Below, in pieces: positions 22,787 to 35,123 of a DNA stretch of 64,000 nucleotides. The position numbers were made by a program, and so were the translations under genes. The DNA is from Schoenoplectus triqueter (taxonomy: Eukaryota; Streptophyta; Magnoliopsida; Poales; Cyperaceae). The notes beneath the pieces were generated by a model. That model saw nothing but the letters and a program-made list of their open reading frames with translations. It was not told the origin of the DNA and made no database searches. Position 1 is the first letter of the stretch, and each line of letters begins with the position of its first letter. The stretch is taken from NCBI GenBank assembly GCA_964058805.1, contig CAXKVV010000008.1:307040-371039 (forward strand), written 5' to 3'.

Positions 22787-25700
22787 TCTTGCAATCACAG
22801 TACCTCATCGTCTCACGACCTTCCTGTTTAAATCTGGTAATGAAACTTAGTAGTAGATCGGGTTTCAAATTTTGAACAAATAGTATGCCGCGTTTTGAGC
22901 TTTTGCTTTTCGATCTGTTGCTATTTGCCGTTATCTGCCATGAAAGCATTCTTGGTTCTCTGCGCTTTCATGTCTGGATGCAATAGCAGGACAAGAAATC
23001 AAAAGCAGGAAAAAAAAAATTGAACTAAAATTTCCGTTGACTTTTCTTTTGCGGTCTTTTTTTTATGGGTCATTACTACGTACTATTCTCATTAAAAAAA
23101 TTATCTGATTTTTCATCTTTTATGTAATTTTTTTTTGTTTTCCACATCAATTCAGGTAGTTCCACTAATTAGAATTTAAAACATTAATTCCGAGGTATGT
23201 TTTATTATTTTCTTCTTAACAAATGGTATGACTATGACATGATAGGTAGATTGGTGCTCTGCTGATTAACTTTTTTTTTTTTTTTGCTTTTCTTTCTCAG
23301 ATGGAGCGTCACAGTTTATATACCAGATTACCAGTAGTAGCTCTTTCCTCTGTTGTCAGTGGCAGAGCCGCAGAGGCGGAGCTCACTGTCACTGGGACCG
23401 GGGGGCTATAAGGCTTCCCAATTAAAATAATAAAAGATGGACAACTGCGAAATGGGATAAATAGAAGAGTTGGAAGAGATGGTAAAAGTTGAGGCTAGTT
23501 GATGAATCTATTTGCTTTCATCCGTATATCGTCTGTCCTGTTTATGTATCATCCACAAAATCTCAAAAGTAGTCGAATGTACAAGTCCTGTTTGGTCGAG
23601 TTAATAGTTTATTACAAAGTGTCATGAACTGGCGGGTGATGGAGTGGGATTGTTACATGGAAGTCGGTTTGTATCTTATTAATTTCCTGCTGCATAATTA
23701 ATCAAGAGAAATATACTAGTAGTATGGTGTGTATTTTAATTAAGTGGATGCGTGATATTGAATGTGCATTAATAATAGCCCATCAATTTTAAAGAAAGAA
23801 AAAAATAGAATATTTTTTTGGTGGACGGCAAACGCAGTGGACTTGACAGTTGACCCGGAAAAAAATTGTTACACAGAAATATAATGAAAAATATATTTGG
23901 AATATTGAAACTAGGCCTTCTTTGATTTTTTTTTATAAAATTGAGAGAGAGCCAATTTTTTTTAATATTTTCAAATATAACCGTACTAGGCTGATCCAAA
24001 ACTCGAATAACAAAGTTTCTTATAAACAATTAAAAATTAAGTTATTTTAACTTTTCTCCTTGTCTAAAATATATATACAAAATATATGAACACAACATAT
24101 GAATGGATGTAAAACAAACTCTATCCATCCTAATCCCTGACGAGAGATATGATATTATGATTAGTGTTATATTAATTCGAAAATATATTATCTGAACTAA
24201 ATATTAACGGAGCACATGAGGACTTAATACGGCACATAATCGGTCAATGAAAATAGTCGAAGTTCAGTTCGGATCAAATAGGAAAGGAAACGTGACCAAT
24301 CACAAAAAAAGTACTACTAATAAATTAAATATGAATTTTTTTTCTTTTTTTTGGCAAAAACGATTTTCTTCTGTTGCCAAATAATATCAACCAGATACTT
24401 TGGAAGATAGGCGGCAGCAGTGCCAGTTCGTTCCTTGCTGCAATTGCTGTTTCAAGCCGAAAGCCACGTTGGTACGTGGTTGTTGCCTGTTAACCTGTTG
24501 TTACTGGGCAATTTCCTAATTTCCTTTCATAATCATACGACTAGGTGGCCTGAAACATTTTCGGATTAGATCAGGACCATAATCCGAAAAAATATTCCGA
24601 ACCAGATTACGTTTTCTTGTCGCATGATGTGTGTATGTTACAAATAATCACATTTCACATGATGATGATGATGATGATCTGAATTTTTTTTTAATAGGGG
24701 TCAGATAAAATACATTAAATGTACTTGGAAACTAATTCTATCGATTCTTGTATAACTTCCTTTACTTTATAAACTCTACCTTTCTATCATTATTCTTATT
24801 TTAATATATGATAATTCAAACGTTATTTCTTTTATTTCTCCACTTTCTTAACAAATAAAAAATATTTATAATAATATAACCGTACATAAAAAAGTCTTCG
24901 TGTATATTTGCCTGCTGACTTGTCTGATAGAAGTCACATTACATGACCTGAGGCGAACTGCTGTTTTCTTTAAAACGATCTTATAGATTTGTTATAAGTG
25001 AGAATCAGATTACAACATCACAACATGCACAGAGAGCTACACAGACGGTAATCTGACCCGAAATATTTTTTTGGATCAGGGTGTTAGTCTGATTTTTTTT
25101 TAGTTCATGCTACAACATCGAAAAAAATACTAAATCATTATAATATACGCGGAATATTTTTTATATTATTTATTAAAAGAATTTCTAAACGAAGCTTTTT
25201 TTTTTTTTCCTTTGACATATACATGGCGTGGGCCACATAGAACACACATTATATGTTGGTGGAGCACAAGAGCTCCTCCATACGCAACCCTTTCCTTTCA
25301 CATGTATATAAATGCTTCGCATTTTTAAACTTTTATATCTGTGCGTCGTTCTCTGTTGGTGGGGTCATTGAATCAGACAGCCCGCAAAACAACCTAGTGG
25401 CGCAGTTACGCTCTTAGCCTCTCAACCCCCCCCCCCCCCCCCCCCCCAGTCGGAGGAAGCTTCGCGGCAACACCTAACACCTTACTGTTGTTCCACTTGC
25501 ATATGTGGGCGTGTCTGATTAATTTTGTCGGGTCCTGGTTTCTCCGGTTTCTTTTGTGCACAATTGTATTGTTTTTCTTCGCTGTGGCCATTAATTTAAT
25601 CAAAATAAGATGTCTTTTAATCTTAAAGTGACACATTTGCCGGGATGAAGCTATTTTGACATTCATTGAAGATTAGGGTTTTTTTTACTGTCTTGGTTTG

Positions 25701-26219
25701 TATGTCAGGCTGTTGTTTGTTATTGAGCCATTTCTTTTGGTGGTTGTATAAACTGGCTTGATATTTTTACTTTCTACATTTAAATTCTTTTAGTTTGTAT
25801 GATTTTCCAAAAAATAATAAAAATGATAGGTATTTTATCTATTTTGTAAAAAAAACACTCTAACTAAATTTATCCAAAGATTAGTGAAGTGAATTTGGGA
25901 TTTAGACAAAATTTAGAAAGTTTTGAGAAAGAGCTCTAAATAGTAATGCATATCGACAAATTAGGACATGATTTTAAATAAAATATTTCTAAACAAAATG
26001 GGCGGTTAGTTTACTTTCTTCTTTTAAAAAAGGAAACACTTCAAGATGCATATGAATTAGAATTGAGGTGTGTTAACTATATCCAGATCTATACCTCAAT
26101 TGAAAAAGTCATTGACCGCGTTCTCAAACATCAACAGACCATCCATCTGCGGACCATGCGGACCATCATCGAAGTCTTAATATCAGAAGTCCTAGGTCTT
26201 AATACTGGAGAAACAAATT
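22787..26219. other. Intergenic DNA with a 22-base C run
   Basis: The first 100-200 bases are probably the 3' untranslated region of the gene ending at 22786. No other gene is supported. At 25426-25447 there is an uninterrupted run of 22 C. Near 23358 CAGTGGCAGAGCCGCAGAGG resembles a hAT terminus, but no partner end was found. Short GAT repeats lie at 24661-24678. Confidence 0.4.
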
Positions 26220-26755
26220 CTTAATATCTAATATATCAAGTTATATTTTAAACTTAAAATTTATATTTGAACAACAATCAAGATATAGGTAAATATTTAT
26301 ATATGAACCTTAATGTCTTAAAACTGAATGTCTCAAGTCTAAATAAGAAAAATACGACGTCTTAATATCTAATATTATAAATTATATTTTGAACTAAAAT
26401 TTATATTTGAACAACAATCAGGATATTGACAAGTATTTATACTTGAATCTCATTATCTTAAAACTGAATATATCAAGTCTTAATACGAGAAATATAATGT
26501 CTTAATATTTAATATTATAAATCATATTTTGAAATTAAAATATATATTTGAGCATCCATCAGGATATGGATAAGTCAATATACCTAAACTTTAATGTGCT
26601 AAAATTGAATTTTTCAAGTCCTAACATATAAAAAATGACGTCTTAATATCCAATATTATAAGTTATAATTTTTAACTTTAAATTTATATTTGAATGGTTA
26701 TCAGGATATGAGCAAATCTGTATCCATAAAATATAATGTATTAAAATCTAAGTCA
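26220..26755. repeat. 140-bp tandem repeat, about four diverged units
   Basis: Units begin with CTTAATATCTAATATTATAA or close variants at 26220, 26361, 26501 and 26642, a steady period of 140-141 bp. Each carries TTATATTTGAA-CAACAATCAGGATAT in the middle and ATGTCTTAAAACTGAATGTC later. The units differ by substitutions, so the array is not recent. No coding function. Confidence 0.8.
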
Positions 26756-29750
26756 ATAATAATTGTTCACTCTTTTATTTGAATATCAAACAGAGTTATA
26801 CAATTAAATTTTTATCTTGAATAAACTGATAACAATACGAATATAATGTCTGTTGTTACACAAAGACAGAAATAACCACCCGATGAAGTCAAACTACTCA
26901 CTAAACAATAACGACTCTTCTAAAACCCTTTAGACCGTTCTATGGACGATATTAAAAAAATCTTAATATCTAATATTTAAAGTCTTAATACATAATGCTA
27001 TAAGTCTTTTTCAGTTTTAAAGAATATAAAAGTCTCAAATATTTGTTCAACATTATTTAAATCAAATCTTTATATCTAATATAACAACTAAGAAATGAAG
27101 TATTAATAAACTTTATCTAAAATAATATTTTTACGTAATTTATATTCGATATAAAATCTCATAAATAAACTCTTAAAATTTAGTATTATAAGTCTTAAGA
27201 TCATTCATCTGATATTTTAATATATATTAACATAATTCTTACTTTTAAATTTAAATAATATATAATTCAAAAAATATTTATCAAACACTCATAGAGCCAA
27301 AATCTCTATACCTAATTGTTCTCGTCTTAAGACTTAACAATTAAATTCTTAATACTGATTAATAAATTATATTTAATTTTATAGGATTTAAAATTTTATA
27401 ATATTTTCTGAATATAGATATTCTCATTATCTTAACTAAGGTCTTACAATTGGTAAATTTAAATCTAAATATATATTACATATATGCTTCAATATGTAGT
27501 GTACATTTACTGGCTAAAATTTATATTAATATATCATTCAAAATATAATTTATAGTTTATACTTAATTTCCGTTAGTACAAACAATATAGTTTTTGTTAG
27601 TTTTGTATTGAAATTTCTACAATCTCAATTCTCAATATTACGATCAAGTCTTTATAGTTTGTATAATAATACTTTATACTTAGTACAATTAAGTCTTCAT
27701 ATCTTTTATACTAAGTCTGACGCACATATATTTAGTATAATAAAATATTTTTTTGTATTCTCTTCTATCTCTCAACCAATTCATTCGAATGAATACTCAA
27801 ATTTTATCTTCTTACTCTCAGAAATTGATTTAGTTTCACTTCTTGATCAACTGAGTTTTAAAATATGAGTTTCAACGCATTCTCTTTGTGCATGAGAAGT
27901 GAAATGGTGATCCAAGTACTTAGACCATTAGAGCACTTGTTTAAAGTTTTACATATCATCTTGTTGGTTTAGAGAAAATATTTGATTAATCGATTGAGAT
28001 TCACCTGCACTAAATCGCTCCAATAGAATTTTTAACCGAGATACTTTCTCCATTGATTTCTCCCAAATTATTGATCCATTTATTGTATAATTTAGCTCAT
28101 TGTGTTATCCTCGTCGCTAGCTTTCCAACGATATATAGTATGAAGGGTAACTCTCAAAGATGAGGGAGATAACATTGAAGATTTGTTTCAAACGAGTCAA
28201 ATATGTGATCCGTATTTTTTTATTTTTCTTTCAAATCTAAATTGAATAATATTTAGAAAGTAATTAGATTAGTTAAAAAAATTGAGGAATAGAATGAGAT
28301 ATAAAAATTAAGGTATAGAAAAATTTTCTCATTAGAATTGGTGGTATTATTTCAAAGAAAATTATTACAAAAATATATGTTTTTTTATCGATACTTTTTT
28401 ATTGTCATAGCTTCGGAGGATCTTTAATTTTATCGGATAAAATTATCAATAAGCGTGCTTACAGGATATAGAGAGGTCCTTTAATGATGAAGTAAAAAAA
28501 ACAATTATAAATTTGGAAATTCAGGTCTTATTTTTGGTGGGAATAGCGGCGATAGCGCCGCCCTTTCAACTGTCACAGAGAAAAGTGAGATGGATGTGTG
28601 CTTGTGATTCACTGATCAATCGTTCCTTCGGACATAATCCAACTTTTTTTTTCCCTTTTCAAACTGGAACAAAATCTATCAAGGTCAAGGAACGCACATC
28701 AGCGAAGCTAACAACTTAATTACCATAACTAGTAATAATAACTTAATATAACTAACACATCAAGAGTTTATCAATCAAGCACTTAACAATAACAAGCATC
28801 CATTAATCATTAATATTACTTTTATACTTCTAGCTAGCTTTTCAAAGTTTGACCAAGATCCCATTTCTCCAGCTGTATTATAGTTCATAAATTACTCCTA
28901 GATTAGAAAATATCTAGCACTTTTCGATTCCGTCCTTCTAACTTCGCATATTTTATTTCGCTTTTTAAAGAATTAAAATAACAATATATTCTGTAAAACG
29001 AGGCCTAACATGCAAGACAACCACGTTAATCTGCCCATCTTCTTTCGAAATAATAAAAAACTGACAATAAATAATATAAGGGCACAAATCTTACCCCCTG
29101 AAAAATATTCAACTAAATTTAGAGCAAAAACGTTGAAAATTATGTATATATAGTTTCTATAATCTTTACCATAACACACAATCACGCATCGGCAGGGTGA
29201 GCAATTGAACCACTGGAAAATTATTTTCCCAAAATATACAACTCAAAAATATATATTTTAGTAAAATAATAAAAATATACCTTTAATTTTTAAAATATCT
29301 TATCTTACTATCTTAGAAAACACTCAAAAACTGAACTAATCCAGTTGGTTTTGGATTTATTTGAAATTCCGAAATTACCCCTTGCCGCTCTATTCTGAAC
29401 CATTGTGATTGAAATCCACGGTTGGATTAATCCTAATAAATTGAATGCCGCTATTTCCTCCTCTCCAGTTAGCAAGAATGAGTAGGCAACAAAGTCAACA
29501 CTTGACTCGGAGGGATGGCTCGAGACTGGAGAGATTTGTGTTACATTGCTGAAGATGGTTCCCTCTTTGTAGTTGATAGGCTAAAAGATATCAAATATAA
29601 AGGCTATCACGTAAATTATATATACTTATAGACTAAAATTAAGATCTCATGTTCATTACAGAAATGAAATAATTAAGGTATCCTCTTAAACGTTAATGTC
29701 ATGTAATAAGTTGATTAGTTGATTAGTTGATCGTGAGGGTTTTTAGTTGA
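26756..29750. other. Intergenic AT-rich DNA
   Basis: No gene is supported. The AT-rich frame at 27608-27868 is of low complexity. The last 400 bases (29340-29750) are less AT-rich and may hold the 3' end of the minus-strand micro-gene that ends at 29751. Confidence 0.4.
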
Positions 29751-29876
29751 TTAAGATAAGAGCGGTTCAGAGAGAAGAAGAGCCCCAATGGAGGTGAAGA
29801 GAGCGAAGATGGAGGGGAAGGAGATGTCCCAGTAGAAATAAGGGATGAGAGGTTCTTCGTAGTGCTTGTACGCCAT
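29751..29876 (-). CDS. Candidate micro-protein with one membrane segment (41 aa)
   Basis: Read on the minus strand, a 41-codon frame starts MAYKHYEEPLIPYFYW and continues through a hydrophobic stretch (about residues 18-40, FALFTSIGALLL within it) to a TAA stop at 29751-29753. The start context is good (GAGAGAGATGGCG). Upstream on the minus strand lies a C/T-rich stretch like a plant 5' leader, and a TATA-like TTAAATAC about 90 bp before the ATG. Codon third positions are rich in C (TAC, CTC, TTC, ATC, TCC) and unlike the AT-rich surroundings, which favours coding. The conserved-looking aromatic N terminus followed by a membrane helix would suit a small subunit of an organelle or ER membrane complex, but I recognise no family. 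It may also be one exon of a larger gene. Confidence 0.5.
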   Translation of the reverse strand: MAYKHYEEPLIPYFYWDISFPSIFALFTSIGALLLSEPLLS

Positions 29877-31754
29877 CTCTCTCTTCAATTCTGTTGAGAA
29901 GGATGCAGAGTTGAAGAGTCAGAAAAATGAAATCTCGGTGCTTGGTCGACCGCCGATTGAAGTATTTAACGATGCGACGAGGCTTTTAACAAGAGAAGGA
30001 TTGAAGGCTACAAAGTAGAAAGGGAAAGGGCTTGGATTAATTTGGTCTCAAGTTTTATTTCAATCTGATCAACATTTGATCACTAATTTTAATAAAACTC
30101 ATTTTCATTCTCATATTTTATTTTAATTTAGACGCTGATCCCAAAATTGAAATAAAATTTAAAAACAAAGTTAATCCCAAGCTTTTGGGACCTCCCCAAT
30201 TCCTTAATACAGACATCCCATTAGTAATTCTTTCAAATTGAATACATTTAAATAAAATCCCATTACAAATTTATAATTGGAATTTCTCTAATTTTTTATA
30301 TGCTCCTCGGAAAACATTAATTGCCCATCTTCATACTATCTCTCTGTCTACTTTCTTATGTATTAACTAAATTATAAATTTGTTAATTAATAAATAAATA
30401 ATTATTAACTAAAAAAATCGATTATTTTATATACAAAATATAAATAAAATACTATTTTAACAGTTAATGATTATATCTTTTTAGTTGACAAATATATACT
30501 TATAAAAAAAATAAAAGAGATATGTTGGTAGATACTGAGGGGTGGACACTAAATAGGAGGATGACTCTTTCTTATTTATTCTTGGTAACTTTAGTTTATG
30601 TTATTAAACCTGCACTTATTAGCCCTTTATATAATTAGAATTAAATTAACTCCAAAAAGTTATGAAAAATTCTTAATTTCTCTCTAGTTAACAAATATAA
30701 GAAAAAAAAATACATTTTGTGCTTATTTTTAAGCAGAGACGATACCTTAAAGGAATATAAATTAATGCTGCATAAGTCAATCTTATCATAAGTTATTAAT
30801 TAATTATACAATGCAAAATATGATATGAAAATCAATGTCACAACAACAATAAAAAATAATAAGTGTAATAATAAAAACGAGATGACGATGAGGTGAAATT
30901 TTATTATAGTTAAATATGATTTTAAAAAAAGTATTATTTTGAAGTTATGGTTTTATCCGAAGGGAAAATGAGGACATCGTTTCGACATTATGCAGACAGT
31001 ACTCTTAATTGGTCATCCAAGCAAGCAATCTGAAAGACTTGAATTACGTAAATCCTTGAAACTATCATTTAAGCAGAATACTGCTACTACTATTTGGACT
31101 GGTCCTACAGCAGTTTGTCAAACATGTTAAATGGAATGTGGTCTCGTAAATTTTCGCTGGAACACTAGAACTAATATTTGGACTGGTCTTTATTCGATAG
31201 CATTCTTTTTATTATTTGTGTTTTTTTTAATGGCTTCCGCTTTAATTTTTTAGGACGCCAACGTTCATTTTAGTTTTTGGAAATGAAAATCGGGATATTC
31301 GGACTTTTCTGAAGTCAAATAAAAAAAATCACGGGTTGAAGACAGTGACCGCATAAACTTATCATTAAGAAAAATACAATAATGTATAGAACTATGCACT
31401 TCATGAACATGCAATTTTAATATTTCACCACAATGATCAATAAATCTATTAATGATGACACACACTGACACACCCTTCATCTGATGAAAAAGTCAAAATA
31501 TGAGCTGAAAAGAGGAGAATTGGGCTCAGACAGAAGCTGAAATCGAACTGGGCCGTTCTGTATCAATTACGGGCTTTAGTAGGAGAGTTTGGATAGATGG
31601 GATCTACTGTACGCCAGAATTAAGAAGAAAACGTGAGACAAAACCGCTGAGATCGGGTCCACAAGAGAGAAGATAGCAGACATATCTCCAGTTCCATGTG
31701 GACCCCAAAGAAGGGAGATAGGATCATAGGGAGATTTTTTACTTAAACGGTCTA
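29877..31754. other. Intergenic DNA
   Basis: The first 150 bases probably hold the promoter and leader of the minus-strand micro-gene. Beyond that no gene is recognised. AT-rich stretches alternate with a somewhat GC-richer part at 31500-31730. Confidence 0.4.
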
Positions 31755-32155
31755 AAAACAAATCTTAACTACAAAGACGGTCTAAGAGCAAATTTATTTT
31801 CACAAACGACCTAACAAAGGGCGTGAGTTCACTCACGCCACGCCCTTAAAACACTATTTTCTCTGCCCGTCCGCTGCCCAAACAAAAGAGAGCAAAATGG
31901 CCCAAAGGACGTGAGTTGAACTCACGCCCTTTAAGTCCACATATCGCATTTATATCATTTTTTTTCACTTTCGGTGTTTTTAAAAGGTAATAACCAGAGC
32001 ACATCAATGTCTCAACTCACGCCCTTTGTGTCTTTGGGCAGTGTTCGGACAAGTAAAATGAAAGTTTAAGGGCGTGAGTTGAACTCACGCCTTTATTTAG
32101 GCCGTTTGTGAAAATAACTTTGCTCTAAGGCCGATTTTGTAGATAACATTGATTA
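31755..32155. mobile_element. MITE-like element with GGCGTGAGTT palindromic boxes
   Basis: The flanking arms are inverted copies: the left has AAGAGCAAATTTATTTTCAC then AAACGACCT (from about 31785), and the right has AGGCCGTTTGTGAAAATAAC then TTTGCTCTAAGG (from about 32099). Inside are three full GC-rich palindromic boxes with the core GCGTGAGTTGAACTCACGC (about 31819, 31907 and 32070) and one half box (about 32011). No coding sequence. A target duplication was not found, so the ends are approximate. It is unrelated in sequence to the CGCCACTG elements at 20649 and 44949 but has the same plan. Confidence 0.65.
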
Positions 32156-32165
32156 TTAAGCTCTT

Positions 32166-33580
32166 GGAGGCTGATAATAGTCCCCAAGCATTTGTCCCCA
32201 TATTTTATCCCCAAAAATTGACTATCAAGAGACAAAATAGTGTTTTGCGTGCTATTTATACTAAATATTGTTGCTAGTAATACTAAATGAATGAGTCATT
32301 GATAGCTATTTTTTTATCATCTAAATTAAATTATTTATATTTATTGATAATCTTATTTATATCAATTATCTTAGTTACAGTTCATTAGTGTTAATAATCT
32401 CCCCAATAGTTGGCTATCAAGAGTCAAAGTAGCACTTTGTCTGCTATTTATACTCAATATTGACGCTATTAATACTAAATGAAGAAGTCATTGGTAGTCA
32501 TTTTTTATAATATATAAATTGAAGTACTAATAATTGTTGATTATCTTATTTATATCAATTACACTTATCTTGTATATATCAATTATAATAATTACTGATC
32601 ATTAGTATTGATCATTTATTTTATATAATGTAAGGCTTGACATAAACATCAAAGTAAAAAAGATATCTATTTAGAGCAATCGACAATCTTATTTATATCA
32701 GATGTAGCAATCTTTTTTATATGATTTTTGAGAGCCAAATTGTATATAATCAAATCAAATAAAAAATAAAAAACAATCGACATTTGATATGGACTTGAAA
32801 AGTTCTCAAGTCCAGATTGCAACAAAAAGTATTTGTTTCTTAGTTTTAGCAAAAAAAATTAATGACTGATGGATAAAATTGAAGATATAAACTCAATTCC
32901 TTAAATTAAACATGAAAATAATCACTGTAAAAAGATCAAATTGGTGGTTAGTATACCCAACTTACCCACAAAATTCAAGAATATATAACGTTATATGAAA
33001 ATTCAAGAATGCTTCAAATTAAGATTCTAAATAATAAATGGAAAATAATTTATGTATTCAAGAGTTTTTACGGGGAAAATAAAAGATGTTTGTCAAAATA
33101 GACAACATCATCATTGTTTAAGAAAATATCTTCATTTGAACACAAATAAACACAAATCAATTAAATATGAGGACAAGGATAAAAAAAATCTTAGTTAAAT
33201 GAGGGTTTGACGAAGAAAGATAAAAAAATATGATAAAAAAAAGATTAAACGGTGTAATTGTATTCATTCATCTTTGATAGTCTTCTTTTCTTGATAAGGA
33301 GATCTTATAGTCTCATAAAAAACGGTAGAGATTTAAAATTTTTTGTTGTTGTTGGAAGTAATAAGAAGAAGGAAAAAAAAGTTAGTTTCTCAACCGTGTC
33401 AAGAAAGTAGAAAGATGTATCATAATTTTAAATGGATGAATGGAGTGGATGCTATTTGACTTTTTAAAACAGTTTTGAAATGAAAAGACGTCGAAATGAT
33501 ATAAATAGAAATTGTGTTGGAGATTTTCTCATGGGGATAGAGAATGGGAATAAAGTAATGGGGATTAATATATTATTACT
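32166..33580. mobile_element. Possible 1.4-kb DNA element flanked by AAGCTCTT
   Basis: The 8-bp sequence AAGCTCTT occurs at 32158-32165 and 33581-33588. The ends inside it are loosely inverted (GTCCCC...TTTGTCCCCATATT at the left and ATGGGGATAGAGAATGGG-AATGGGGAT at the right). This suggests a non-autonomous hAT-type element. The inverted match is weak and no transposase is present, so this is a tentative call. Confidence 0.4.
32209..32592. repeat. 192-bp diverged direct repeat, two units
   Basis: Units starting CCCCAAAAATTGACTATCAA (32209) and CCCCAATAGTTGGCTATCAA (32401) share GTGCTATTTATACT-like, CTAAATGAA-GAGTCATTG and TTATTTATATCAATTA blocks in the same order. They are clearly diverged. 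Confidence 0.65.
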
Positions 33581-33927
33581 AAGCTCTTTAAGTAAAAAGT
33601 CCTCATAGGGGACGGTTCCCTTTGTCTAGTTGCAGACACAGGGAAAATCTTTAAGGATAATTCTATAACGAATTTTATTGACAATAACAACTATACAAAA
33701 AATTTATTATTACATATAATCAAAATTATGTGACATAACTATTAGTTCCACCTCAGTTTTTTTCTTTTTGCATTTCCACCGATGTTCTGAAATGCTATTG
33801 TGGGACCGCTAATCTGAAATATATTCTGGAATAACAGTTATGAATATCAGAGCAAATACAAAAAGTAAAAGACAGGGTATTTTTGGACTCAATGGAATAA
33901 TGGAATAGTAATTATTGTTTGATTATG

Positions 33928-34855
33928 TTGTATTATATTATTATAATTATGATTATGATTTATTAGTATTATTATATTATATTATATAATAATTTATTAT
34001 TATATTAATATTATGATTATTATTTATTTTACTATTATTTATTATCATTATATTATAATAATATAATTTTAGTATTATAATATTATATTATGAATATAAA
34101 TATGATTAATTTATTATTATATAATATAATTATGATTATTTATTATTATGATATTATTATTATTATTATTATTATTTTATTATATTATTATGATTATGAA
34201 TATTTATTATTATCATATTATGATTATTTTTTATTATATTATTATAATTATGATTATTTATTATTATGATATTCTTATTATTATGATTATTATATTATTA
34301 TGTTATTATAATTATGATTATTTATTATTATGATATTATTATTATTATATTATATTATTATATTACTATGTTATTATAATTATGATTATTTATTATTATG
34401 ATATTATTATTATTATTATATTATATTATTATATTATTATTAAATAATTATGATTATATTATTATAATTATGATTATTTATTATTATATTTTGATTATGG
34501 TTATATTATCATTATATCATTATATTATGATTATATTATGATTATATTATAATGATTGCACTTATTATTTATTATTATTATTATTATTATTATTCTATTT
34601 ATTTATTATTATTATTTATTATTATTATTTATTATTATGATTATATTTATTAAAATTAAAATTATTTATTATTTATTATTATTATTATTTTATTATATTA
34701 TATTTTTATTTTTATTATATTATTATGATTAGAACTATGAATATTATTTAGTATTATTATGGATTATGATTATTCTATTTTTTATTATACTATTATATTA
34801 TTATTACTATTTTATTATTATTTTTATTATCATCATCATTGTTAGTATCATAATT
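33928..34855. repeat. Long TTA/ATT-rich array with a higher-order unit
   Basis: About 930 bp consist almost only of TTA, ATT, TAT and TGATTA steps. Within it a core TTATAATTATGATTATTTAT then TATTATGATATT recurs at about 34243, 34306, 34373 and, shortened, 34462, so a 64-90-bp unit is superimposed on the trinucleotide pattern. The frame that crosses it is low complexity and not a gene. Confidence 0.85.
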
Positions 34856-34982
34856 ATTCATATTTTAATTATTCTAATTAATAATTGCTAAACGATATTT
34901 TCATTCTTCCGAATAGTAAAAAATACCACTTTTTTACTACTCTTTCAAAAAGACACTATTCTATCACTCTTCTAAAGTTATA

Positions 34983-35123
34983 CCTGTCCCGGATCGGACC
35001 GTGATCGTGGACCGTCCCGTGCCTTGCCTTGGTCCGATCCAACGGTGAGCCAGTTCTCCCTTCACTCGAAAATGGACCGTGCCGACCCATGGACCAGACC
35101 CCGACCCGTCCCGGATCGGACCG
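34983..35123. repeat. GC-rich patch with a 19-bp direct repeat
   Basis: CC(T/C)GTCCCGGATCGGACCG occurs at 34983-35001 and 35105-35123. The 140 bp between are unusually GC-rich (repeated GGACCGT and GACCC words) beside the AT array. It is probably part of a dispersed repeat, but no ends can be defined. Confidence 0.55.

Noticed and set aside
23358..23420. hAT-like terminus CAGTGGCAGAGCC
   Set aside because: No inverted partner end or 8-bp duplication could be found nearby, so no element is called.
26220..26755. CRISPR-like regular repeats
   Set aside because: The repeats are contiguous 140-bp units without unique spacers, in a plant genome; a plain tandem repeat explains them.
34148..34333. 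61-codon frame in the AT array
   Set aside because: Pure product of TTA/ATT repeats.
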